From: Frankia sp. AgB1.9 | Lineage (GTDB): Bacteria > Actinomycetota > Actinomycetes > Frankiales > Frankiaceae | Reading direction: 5' to 3' | NCBI RefSeq assembly: GCF_016786355.1 | Contig: NZ_JADWYX010000074.1 | Coordinates: 1 to 45,610 of the forward strand | DNA length: 45,610 bases | Shown: positions 1 through 7,240 of the stretch, piece by piece | Numbering within the stretch: the first letter of the stretch is position 1 | Layout of the letters: each line of letters starts with the position of its first letter | The notes under the pieces: generated by a model | What the model saw: the letters and a program-made list of their open reading frames with translations, nothing else | Databases searched by the model: none | What the model was told of the DNA's origin: nothing | Position numbers and translations under genes: made by a program

Positions 1-1
1 G

Positions 2-3000
2 GGGGGGGCGGCCCCCCCCGGCGGCGCGCCCGGGGCAGGCGGGGCGCTGCCGACGTCGGCAGCCGTCGCCGAGACGCTGTTCACCCGGGCGCCGATCGCG
101 CTCGCGTTCCACGACGCCGCCGGCCGGTACGTGCGGGTCAACGACGTGCTGGCCCGGCTGAACGGCCGGGCCGTCGCCGAACACATCGGGCGCACCGCGC
201 CCGAGCTGCTCGGCGAGATCGGCCACGAGCTGGCCAACCTGCTCGGGCGGGCGCTGCGCAGCGGCGAGCCGGTCGGCGACCTCGAGATGAGCGTCGCGAC
301 CGGCACCGGCGGTCCGACCCAGACCTGGCAGGCGAGCTGGTACCCGGTGCCGGGTCCCGGTGGCGCTCCGCTGGGCGCGGTGTTCGTCGCGATCGACGTC
401 AGCGCGCGCCGGGACGCGGAGCAGGACGCGGCGCGCGAGCGGGACCGCACCCGGATGCTGGCCGAGGCCGCCGGCGCGGATGTCCTGCGGGCCGGCCCGG
501 ATGGCACGTTCGACGCCGACCTGCCGCGCTGGCGGGCGTTCACCGGACAGCGGCGGGCCCAGTCCGACGGCTTCGGCTGGATAGACGCGGTGCACCCCGC
601 CGACCGGGACGCGGTCCGCCGGGCCTGGCAGACCGCGCTGGACCGCGGCGAGAGCTTCGAGGCCGAGTTCCGGGTGCTCGGCCCGGATGGCGCGGAGCGG
701 GTGCTGAGCGCGCGGGCGCTGACCGGCACGACCGGTGGCGAGTGGGTCGGTGCCCTCACCGACGTCACCGACCTGCGGGCCGCCGAGGCGGCGGCCGAGG
801 CCGCGGCTGGGCGGGTCCGGGCCGCCACCGACCGCGTCGAGCAGATCCAGCGAGTGACCAGCGCGCTCGCCCGCGCGGTGACCAGCGAGGACGTCGTCTC
901 CGTGGTCATGGAGGCCGGCCGGGTGCTCGGCGCGTCCGGTCGCGGCGTCGCCCTGATCGACGACGCCCGCGAGACGCTGGTCTTCCGCGCCCTGGCGGGC
1001 TACTCGGCCGAACACACCGCGCGGTGGTCGCGGATCGGCCTGGGCGCCGTGCACCCGGCCGCCGAGGTGGTCCGGGGCCGCCGGCCGTTGTTCCTGACCA
1101 CCCGGGAGGAGCTGACGGCGCGCTGGCCGGTCCCCGATCTCGTCGCGGCCGTCAACGCCGCCGACGACCGGTCCTGGGCGCTGCTGCCGCTGGCCACCGA
1201 TGACACCCCGGTCGGGGTGCTGCTGTTCGGCTTCCCGACCGCCCGCGAGTTCAGCCTCGACGAGCGTGGCTACCTGGAGCTGCTCGCCGACCAGTGCGCG
1301 CTCGCCTTCGAGCGGGCCGAGCTGTTCGAGAGCGCGCTCGCGCAGGCCGCCGCCGGTCGGGTGGCCCAGGAGAACACCGCCGCCGCCCGCGCCGCCGCCG
1401 AGCGGGCCGCCCGCCGGCTGGGCGTGCTCGCCACCGTGAGCGCCGCCCTGGCGGCCGGAGCAGGGCCCGCCCCGGCCAGCACGCCGGACCGGGCGTTGCG
1501 GGCGCTGTCCGAGGCCGCCGTCGGCGAGCTTGCCGACGCCTGCGTCGTCTACCTGCTCGCCGACCCGACCGCCGAGCAGCCGGCCGCCGCCGACGGGTCG
1601 CCCGGACGAGCCGATGGCTCGGGCCCGCGGGACACCGAGCCGGAGGAGGGCGAGGAGTCCGCCCCCGTCGCGGCGGCGCCCGAGCTGGTCCGCGTCGCGG
1701 CGACCGTCCCGACGGGTGCCGCCGCGCTGCCCCGGCCGCGGCCGCTGCGCTGGCCGGCCGCCAGCGCCGTCGGCCGTGCGCTCGCCACCGGCCAGCCCCA
1801 GCTCGCCGTCCTGCGTGACGGGGCCGCCGACCCGGCGGCGACCGGACCAGGGGACGGTCCGGTTTCCGAGCGGGTCCTGTCGTCGGTACAGACGCTGGCG
1901 GCGCCGGCCACGGACGAACTGCGCTGGGCCCGCCGGGCCGGCGCGAGCACGCTCGCCGTAGCCCCGATCCTGCGCGGCGGCCGGGCGGTCGGCGTCATCA
2001 CGCTGGCCGCGCTCGGCGACCGGCCGCCGCTGGCCGAGGCCGACCTCGCGATGGTCGGTGAGCTGGCGGCCCGCGCCGCGGACGCCGTGGACCGGGCCGA
2101 GCTCGCCGCCGCCGCGGCCCCGGCGGCGCTCGCGGCCAGCCGCCGGGCCGCCGCGCGCTCGCTCACGCCGGCCGGGCTCGCCGTGGTCGCCCGCCACCGT
2201 CCCGGTGAGGGCGGCGTCAGCTGGGACTGGTTCGACGTGATCGACCTCGGCGCCGGCCGGGCGGCCCTGGCGATCGGCAACATCGCCGGCGGGGACGCCG
2301 CGGCCGCCGTGATGGACGCGCTGCGGGCCTCGGTGCGCGCCTGCGCCCGGCTCGACCTGCCGCCGCACGAAGTGATCACCTTGCTGGACGGCGTGCTCGG
2401 CGACCTCGCCGTCGAGGGACGCCCGAACGACGGCGCCGGCGAGCCCGATCAGGCCGGCGGTTCGCCCGGCGTCGGCGGGCCGGTCCCGGCTGACCTGCCC
2501 GTGCAGCTGGCCACGTGCATCTACGCGATCGTCGAGACCGACTCCGGGCGGGTGACGCTGGCCAGCGCCGGGCACCCGCCGCCCCTCGTGGTGGCGCCCG
2601 ACGGGCTGGTCTCCCGCCTCTACATGGAGGTCGGTCCCGCGTTGGGCTCGCGACGCGACGACGTCAAGGAGTACGTCGTCCGGCTCGGGCCGGACTGGCT
2701 GCTCGCGTTGTTCACCGACGGGCTGGTCGCCGCCGGTGGCCGCGAGCTGGACGCGGGGGTGTCCCAGCTGGCGGGAGCGCTGGCCCGGTCCGGCGTGCCG
2801 CTGCCAGAGCTGGCCGACGAGGCGTTCGCGCTGCTCGGTCCGACAGCGGGCGCCACCGTCGAGACCGTCACCCGTGCCGGCGCGGAGCCGGTTGGCAACC
2901 AGGCCGACGATCTGCTGACCGTCGACGCGGCCCTGCTGGTCGCCCGGCTGCCCGCGGCCCCGCCGCCCGGCGCGACCGTGGAGATCCCGGTGGACGGCGG

Positions 3001-3367
3001 CGCGGCCGACCTGGCGACGGCCCGGGCCGCCGCCAGGGCCGCGCTGGCCGACTGGGCGTTGCCCGCCGACGCGCTGGAGACGACCGTCCTCGTGCTGTCG
3101 GAGCTGGTCGGCAACGCGGTCGCGCACGGCCGGGCGCCGATCGACGCCCGGGTCCGCCGGCTCGCCGACCGGGTCGTCGTCGAGGTCGCCGACGGCGGCG
3201 GGCGGCTGCCGCGGCGCCGGCACGCCGGCGTCGACGACGAGGCCGGCCGCGGCCTGGACCTGGTCGCCACGCTCGCGGACCGCTGGGGTGCCCGACCGTC
3301 CGCCGACGGCAAGGTCGTCTGGGCCGAGATCGGCCCGGCAGCGTTCACGGCCGGCCAGTCCGGCTGA
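2..3367 (+). CDS. PAS/GAF/PP2C (SpoIIE) phosphatase with C-terminal HATPase, 5' end cut by window edge
   Basis: A cytosolic signalling protein of the type that controls anti-anti-sigma (partner-switching) pathways. The frame is open from base 2 and the residues before the first GTG (131) already read as a PAS domain (LFTRAPIALAFHD), so the start lies outside the window. 1121 residues are visible. In order: PAS (about 23-95), PAS_3-like (154-262), GAF (280-440), a second GAF-like region with an acidic insert (473-700), PP2C/SpoIIE phosphatase (720-930), and a C-terminal RsbW-like HATPase (993-1117) with N-box ELVGNAVAHG and G-box VEVADGGG. In the phosphatase the first acidic motif is kept (SWDWFDV), as is FTDGL, but the usual GD-x-x-G motif reads IGNIAGGD, with Asn (codon 2279-2281) where a metal-binding Asp is expected. 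Family assignment is strong; phosphatase activity is doubtful. Confidence 0.9.
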   Translation, partial: GGAAPPGGAPGAGGALPTSAAVAETLFTRAPIALAFHDAAGRYVRVNDVLARLNGRAVAEHIGRTAPELLGEIGHELANLLGRALRSGEPVGDLEMSVATGTGGPTQTWQASWYPVPGPGGAPLGAVFVAIDVSARRDAEQDAARERDRTRMLAEAAGADVLRAGPDGTFDADLPRWRAFTGQRRAQSDGFGWIDAVHPADRDAVRRAWQTALDRGESFEAEFRVLGPDGAERVLSARALTGTTGGEWVGALTDVTDLRAAEAAAEAAAGRVRAATDRVEQIQRVTSALARAVTSEDVVSVVMEAGRVLGASGRGVALIDDARETLVFRALAGYSAEHTARWSRIGLGAVHPAAEVVRGRRPLFLTTREELTARWPVPDLVAAVNAADDRSWALLPLATDDTPVGVLLFGFPTAREFSLDERGYLELLADQCALAFERAELFESALAQAAAGRVAQENTAAARAAAERAARRLGVLATVSAALAAGAGPAPASTPDRALRALSEAAVGELADACVVYLLADPTAEQPAAADGSPGRADGSGPRDTEPEEGEESAPVAAAPELVRVAATVPTGAAALPRPRPLRWPAASAVGRALATGQPQLAVLRDGAADPAATGPGDGPVSERVLSSVQTLAAPATDELRWARRAGASTLAVAPILRGGRAVGVITLAALGDRPPLAEADLAMVGELAARAADAVDRAELAAAAAPAALAASRRAAARSLTPAGLAVVARHRPGEGGVSWDWFDVIDLGAGRAALAIGNIAGGDAAAAVMDALRASVRACARLDLPPHEVITLLDGVLGDLAVEGRPNDGAGEPDQAGGSPGVGGPVPADLPVQLATCIYAIVETDSGRVTLASAGHPPPLVVAPDGLVSRLYMEVGPALGSRRDDVKEYVVRLGPDWLLALFTDGLVAAGGRELDAGVSQLAGALARSGVPLPELADEAFALLGPTAGATVETVTRAGAEPVGNQADDLLTVDAALLVARLPAAPPPGATVEIPVDGGAADLATARAAARAALADWALPADALETTVLVLSELVGNAVAHGRAPIDARVRRLADRVVVEVADGGGRLPRRRHAGVDDEAGRGLDLVATLADRWGARPSADGKVVWAEIGPAAFTAGQSG

Positions 3368-3383
3368 GCCGCCGCGTCACCTC

Positions 3384-3412
3384 GGCCGGGAGCGATCACC
3401 TTGCTCCCGGCC
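3384..3412 (+). terminator. Stem-loop after the phosphatase gene
   Basis: A perfect 10-bp stem (GGCCGGGAGC with GCTCCCGGCC) and a 9-nt loop begin 17 bases after the stop codon. There is no U-tract, as is common in high-GC actinobacteria. Confidence 0.6.
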
Positions 3413-3527
3413 CGGTCCGCCGTGTCAGGCCGCCGTCCAGGGGCCGGGCAGGAACGCCGCCCCGGTGGCGGTCTCCGCGGCAAACGCCGCTCCGGTTGCT
3501 CGCTTCCCGACCGGTAACGTGAGCGCC

Positions 3528-4349
3528 ATGGCGGACACGATCGTGAGCCTCGACGCGGTCAGCGTCCGGCGAGACGGGGCGGCGTTGCTGTCCGACGTGA
3601 GGTGGACGGTCACGGCCGGGCAGCGCTGGGTCGTGCTCGGGCCGAACGGCGCGGGCAAGACGACGCTGCTGCTGGTCGCGGCCGGCCGGCTGTTCCCCAC
3701 CGCGGGCGCGGTCGACCTGTTCGGCTCCCGGCTGGGCTCCGTCGACATGCGTGAGCTGCGCTACCGGGTCGGGCTGGTCAGCTCGGCGCTCACCGAGACG
3801 CCGCCGCCCGAGGAACGGGTGCTGGACGTGGTTCTCACCGCCGCCTGGGCGGTGTTCGGCCGGGGCTATGAGCGGTACGACGAGATCGACGTGGCCAGGG
3901 CCGCCGGGCTGTTGCGCCAGTTCGGCTGCGGCGCGCTGGCTGACCGCCGGTTCGGCACCCTGTCCGAGGGCGAGCGCAAGCGGGTCGCGATCGCCCGCGC
4001 GCTGATGACCGACCCCGAGCTGCTGCTGCTCGACGAGCCGGCCGCCGGCCTCGACCTCGGTGCGCGGGAGGCCCTGTTGCGCCGGCTCACCCGGTTCGCC
4101 GCCGACCCGACCGCGCCCGCGCTGGTGATGGTCAGCCATCACGTCGAGGAGATCCCGGTCGGCGTCACCCACGCCCTGCTGCTGCGCGACGGCCGGGTGG
4201 TGGCCGCCGGGCCGGTCCAGGAGACGGTGACCGCCGGGCCGCTGTCCGAGTGCTTCGGCATTCCGTTGGACGTCACGGTCACCGCGGGCCGTTTCGCCGC
4301 CCGGCTGGCACCGCGTCCGCCGCGCCCCCGGGTCGTCGCGCCGGCCTGA
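3528..4349 (+). CDS. ABC transporter ATP-binding protein (COG1119/YlmA-ModF-like)
   Basis: A 273-residue single ABC ATPase. Walker A is GPNGAGKTT (about residues 38-46), the signature is LSEGERKRVAIARAL, Walker B is LLLLDEPAAGLD, and the switch histidine is in MVSHHVEEIP. The SHHVEEIP ending and the overall length resemble the COG1119 group of ATPases. The reading frame opens further upstream, but the sequence before 3528 does not look like protein. ATG 3528 gives MADTIVSLDAVSV, the usual ABC N-terminus; GTG 3519 is an in-frame alternative three codons earlier. No permease or binding-protein gene is adjacent, so the substrate and even a transport role are unknown. The gene converges on the NYN gene with a 55-bp gap. 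Confidence 0.88.
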   Translation: MADTIVSLDAVSVRRDGAALLSDVRWTVTAGQRWVVLGPNGAGKTTLLLVAAGRLFPTAGAVDLFGSRLGSVDMRELRYRVGLVSSALTETPPPEERVLDVVLTAAWAVFGRGYERYDEIDVARAAGLLRQFGCGALADRRFGTLSEGERKRVAIARALMTDPELLLLDEPAAGLDLGAREALLRRLTRFAADPTAPALVMVSHHVEEIPVGVTHALLLRDGRVVAAGPVQETVTAGPLSECFGIPLDVTVTAGRFAARLAPRPPRPRVVAPA

Positions 4350-4404
4350 GCGGGCCGCTGCGGCCGTGTGGACGGCTGTGCCGACAAATCAGGTGCCGTA
4401 TTGG

Positions 4405-4914
4405 CTAAACACGGTCCAGAAGGGCCCACAGGCTTCCTGCGCCGTGAACCTGGGCGCCGTTCGCCGTGACGCGGGCGCGCAGGGCCCGATCCGAGGTGAA
4501 GACGAGCACGGGTGGTGTCGCGGCGAGCGCCGCCGCCACGATCGCGTCGTCGCCGGAGCCGGGCGCGTGCACCACGGTCAACGACCGCGCTGAATCCGAC
4601 GGCCGATCGGCATTCTCGGCGAGCCCGGACTGGGTTACGGCAAGCACCGTGCCGGGCTCGACGCCAGCCCTGGCCGCTCCTTCCAGGACGAGCACGACCC
4701 ACTCCGGCGGGCCGAGCGAGCCGCCGTCCTCCGTGGTGCCGGCTGGCCCCGCGGGCGGCCCCGTCGACGGCTCGGCGGGCGGCTCGGCGTAGGTGAGCAG
4801 GCGCAGAATCCGCGCGTGCAGCCGGGCGGCGGCGCCCGGGCGATCACGCCACCAGCCGTCCGGACGTGAACCGACCACGTTTGCCGCGTCTACCACCCAG
4901 GTTCGCGCGGTCAT
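4405..4914 (-). CDS. NYN-domain (PIN-like) putative ribonuclease
   Basis: A 169-residue protein fitting the NYN/PIN-like nuclease fold. Near the N-terminus is TWVVDAANVVGS, with the first metal-binding Asp. In the second half are GSGDDAIVAAAL, with the paired acidic residues, and VLVFTSDRALRARV, typical of the last strand and acidic site. The frame extends upstream, but ATG 4914 (MTARTWVVDAANVV) places the catalytic strand where the family has it; a GTG lies directly before it. The middle part has a Pro/Gly-rich insert (about residues 45-65). Substrate RNA is unknown. It is a single-gene unit reading towards the ABC ATPase gene. Confidence 0.8.
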   Translation of the reverse strand: MTARTWVVDAANVVGSRPDGWWRDRPGAAARLHARILRLLTYAEPPAEPSTGPPAGPAGTTEDGGSLGPPEWVVLVLEGAARAGVEPGTVLAVTQSGLAENADRPSDSARSLTVVHAPGSGDDAIVAAALAATPPVLVFTSDRALRARVTANGAQVHGAGSLWALLDRV

Positions 4915-5950
4915 CACGGGGTGCCAACCGGGCGGGGCGGAATGACAGCGCTGATCCGCGGGGTCACCGGACGGACGCCGAGCGGCCACCGAAAGACCGG
5001 CGGGTGGACCGTTCCGGCGGACCATCGGTCAAGGTTTCCCATTCGTGCTGCCGGCTCGTGCCGGCCTCGCGCTGGCGAAAGGTTGCCCCATACGGGAGAC
5101 AGCGGCCGCCGGATGCCGACCGTAGCGAGTCCAAAGCCCGCCGACACCGCGTGGCTCTGTTTGCTGAGCAATGGCGCCCCACCGGCCGCTGACCGTCGCG
5201 TAGGGCTGGCTCCAGGCCTCGCGGCACCCGTGCGTCGTCGTGGCCCATCTGTCCCCAAGGGCGTGAAGTTCCGGGTCCGGGCGGGTGATTCCGTTGACAC
5301 GATGGGCCTCCTATCATGCCGGCGGCGGTGGACTCTTTAGGTTCCGCTGACAGATCCACCGGTGCGACACCGTTCCGCGGACGCGGGCATCGCCGGACGG
5401 CAACCGGGGCGAACGCGGAAGCCCGCCATCAGGGTTCCGGCCTCGCCCCACCCTTGATGGACATCACACCCATAGGCGAACCAGCAAACCACCGTGCCCG
5501 CCGATTCGTCGGGCTGCCGTAGGCTCGGCCCGGTCCGGAGCGGCGGAGGCTGAATCGGCGGGGAACCGCACGAAGCGGCGTGCCACAGCCTTGATCGCGC
5601 CATTGTCGCGGCGTCGCTTCACCACTGGCACTCTTGGCACGCGGTAGCTCCAGATGCCGACGGGAGCTCCCGGGCAGACATTGCGGCGCGCCGGAAGCCG
5701 AGCCGAAGCGCCATGTGGTCGATTCGGGGATCTCGCCCGTAGGCCCGCGTCCGCGCGTAGCGGAGTCCGCACGGATCTGCGTCGACAGATCTGCGTGCAG
5801 CGCTGAATCGTCGGTAGCCAGGCGAACAAGGTCGGCCACCCGGCTCGCCACCTCGAACCAGTCGCGAACGTTCCCCGTGTTCTCGTGGTAATACTAGACG
5901 CGTGAGTTCTGGGGTCCGCTGACCTGAACCGCTGACCTGAAGGAGTTGAC
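4915..5950. other. Gene-poor 1-kb stretch upstream of lsr2
   Basis: No reading frame here has the third-position G/C bias of the neighbouring genes, none gives a recognisable protein, and base composition is less GC-rich. A 9-bp direct repeat GATCTGCGT occurs at 5774-5782 and 5788-5796 (14-bp period). Around 5888-5897 the sequence GGTAATACTAG could hold an lsr2 -10 element (TAATAC or TACTAG). The stretch may be an old gene remnant or an extended control region for lsr2; the sequence does not decide. Confidence 0.5.
5916..5941 (+). repeat. Perfect 13-bp tandem repeat in the lsr2 leader
   Basis: CCGCTGACCTGAA occurs twice head to tail (5916-5928, 5929-5941). The second copy runs into the Shine-Dalgarno (AAGGAG, 5940-5945) just before the lsr2 ATG. 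A protein binding this repeat, or RNA pairing with it, would directly affect lsr2 translation (inference). Confidence 0.75.
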
Positions 5951-6295
5951 ATGGCCCAGAAGACCATCGTCTCGTTGATTGACGATCTCAGCGGCGAAGA
6001 GGCCGACGAGACCGTCCGGTTCGGCCTCGACGGCGCGCAGTATGAGATCGACCTCTCCGAGAAGAACGCGACCAAGCTTCGTGAGTCGCTGGCCCCGTTC
6101 GTCGGCGCCGCTCGTCGTTCGGGTGGTCGTGCCTCGGGTGGCCGCCGTGCCGCCGCTCGCGTCACTTCTCGCCGTGGCGGCGGAACGGACCGTACCGCCG
6201 ACATTCGTGAGTGGGCGCGCAGCAACGGCTACACCGTGAGTGACCGCGGCCGTATCGCCTCCAACATCGTCGAGGCGTACGAGAAGGCCCACTAG
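5951..6295 (+). CDS. lsr2: Lsr2 nucleoid-associated xenogeneic silencer
   Basis: A 114-residue Lsr2 homologue, the actinobacterial functional analogue of H-NS. It bridges AT-rich DNA and silences horizontally acquired genes. The N-terminal dimerisation part (MAQKTIVSLIDDLSG, residues 1-15, followed by DETVRFGLDGAQYEIDLS) and the C-terminal DNA-binding part (REWARSNGYTVSDRGRIASNIVEAY) both match the family, including the RGR minor-groove clamp (about 97-99). The two are joined by a basic Arg/Gly/Ala linker. Length is normal. Start ATG 5951 has a strong SD, AAGGAG, five bases upstream. It stands alone between gene-poor regions; the leader carries a tandem 13-bp repeat and the downstream region a duplicated hairpin element. 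Confidence 0.97.
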   Translation: MAQKTIVSLIDDLSGEEADETVRFGLDGAQYEIDLSEKNATKLRESLAPFVGAARRSGGRASGGRRAAARVTSRRGGGTDRTADIREWARSNGYTVSDRGRIASNIVEAYEKAH

Positions 6296-6324
6296 TTCGA
6301 GGCGGGTTCGCCTGCTCGCCGGTC

Positions 6325-6495
6325 TTCGGCCGGCTTCGCCGGAGGCGGCGAACGAGAGGTCTGCCACGGGGTCATCTCCCCCGACAATCCGCAAGCGCGG
6401 CTTGCCGGGGACCCCGGGTCCACCGGAACCCCCGTTGTCGAGGTTCTCTCGGCCCGGGGGTAGGCAGATTGTTGGCCTTCGGTCGGGCTTCGCCG
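6325..6495 (+). repeat. Duplicated structured element, copy A
   Basis: It begins TTCGGCCGGCTT and ends in TCGGTCGGGCTTCGCCG. Its core hairpin (6429-6460) has a stem of six pairs (outer CCCCCG with CGGGGG), a 2-nt/1-nt internal bulge, then GTCGAG pairing with CTCGGC. It aligns along its length with copy B about 250 bases downstream, with many substitutions and small indels. Confidence 0.6.
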
Positions 6496-6581
6496 CCGGC
6501 CGCGGACTGGATCGCCACCCGGCGCTCCAGCTCGTGGAACCGGTGCTTCGAGGTGGGGTAGGGGTGGCCGTTCCGGCGTTT

Positions 6582-6740
6582 TTCGGCCGGCTTCCCGTTG
6601 GCCCGCAATGTTCGTCCAGGGGATCTCCCCTGATGGCCCGCCAGCGTGGCTCGCGGGTGATCCTGGTCCCCGGAACCCCGGCAGTCGAGCATCGCTCGAC
6701 CCCGGGGCAGCCGGATTTTCGCGTTCGGTCGGCTTCGTCG
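6582..6740 (+). repeat. Duplicated structured element, copy B
   Basis: It starts with the same TTCGGCCGGCTT and shares segments such as GGATCTCCCC, CGGAACCCC and TTCGGTCGG with copy A. The core hairpin (6676-6707) keeps the same layout: outer stem CCCCGG/CCGGGG, the same 2-nt/1-nt bulge, then GTCGAGC pairing with GCTCGAC around an ATC loop. Where copy A has a T-G wobble in the inner stem, copy B has a T-A pair, so the fold is conserved despite base change. Confidence 0.6.
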
Positions 6741-7134
6741 GCGGGACCAGACCAGATGTCCGCCGAACGGGCGGTTCCTCGCTATCCGCGGTGTCCGCCG
6801 GCGAGTTCCACCTGGTCGAAGTTTGTCGGCCAGGCGCCGGGCGGGGCGGTCGTTGCGTGCTCGTGGTTGGCCCGGGATTGGTGGCCGGCCGGTCGAGGAT
6901 TGTCGTCGAGTCAGCGAGGTCCGCGTCGGCGCGGTCTCCCGGTGCCGGCCCGGCGGGGTGTTCGGCTGGTTACGGGATGACCGGTCCGAGTTGTCGTTTT
7001 CGCATTTTTCCAGTGACTTCGAGGTCCGGCCGGATTTGGCGACTGCGTCGCGTCAGGCTGGTTGCCCGGACGGTGAGACCGACGGGTACCTTCGTCAGCC
7101 TTAGGTGAATCTGTGTCACCGCACGGTGACGGAG

Positions 7135-7177
7135 AAGGCCGGCTGGCTCCCGAACGGGGAGCCAGCCGGCCTTTTTT
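7135..7177 (+). terminator. Strong intrinsic terminator
   Basis: AAGGCCGGCTGGCTCCC (7135-7151) pairs perfectly with the complementary arm 7157-7173 around a 5-nt loop. The stem runs into six T (7172-7177) on the plus strand. It is the clearest factor-independent terminator in the window. It would stop plus-strand transcripts coming from the lsr2 side about 60 bases before the pepP stop codon. Confidence 0.92.
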
Positions 7178-7240
7178 GCCGGAAACCAGCGCTTGCGGGC
7201 GCCGATGTGCGGGCCGGTCGGGCTGGTGTCGTGCGCTCGA

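Larger units (their letters stand above)
6296..7134. other. Non-coding stretch after lsr2 with a duplicated structured element
   Basis: No convincing protein gene lies between lsr2 and the terminator at 7135. Frames that stay open lack codon bias and family resemblance. The first half holds two diverged copies of one element (6325-6495 and 6582-6740, annotated separately). The rest, 6741-7134, is unassigned, GC-rich, and contains further TCGGC-rich segments. If transcription from lsr2 continues to the terminator at 7135-7177, this is an unusually long 3' UTR or a separate small RNA locus (inference). Confidence 0.55.

Noticed and set aside
5464..6225. 253-codon minus-strand frame overlapping lsr2
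   Set aside because: It is antisense to lsr2 and Arg/Ser/Pro-rich, with no codon bias in the part outside lsr2.
6608..7108. Possible 166-residue gene between lsr2 and the terminator
   Set aside because: It starts inside repeat copy B, has no SD, no family match and weak codon bias; the strong terminator downstream is the only argument for it.
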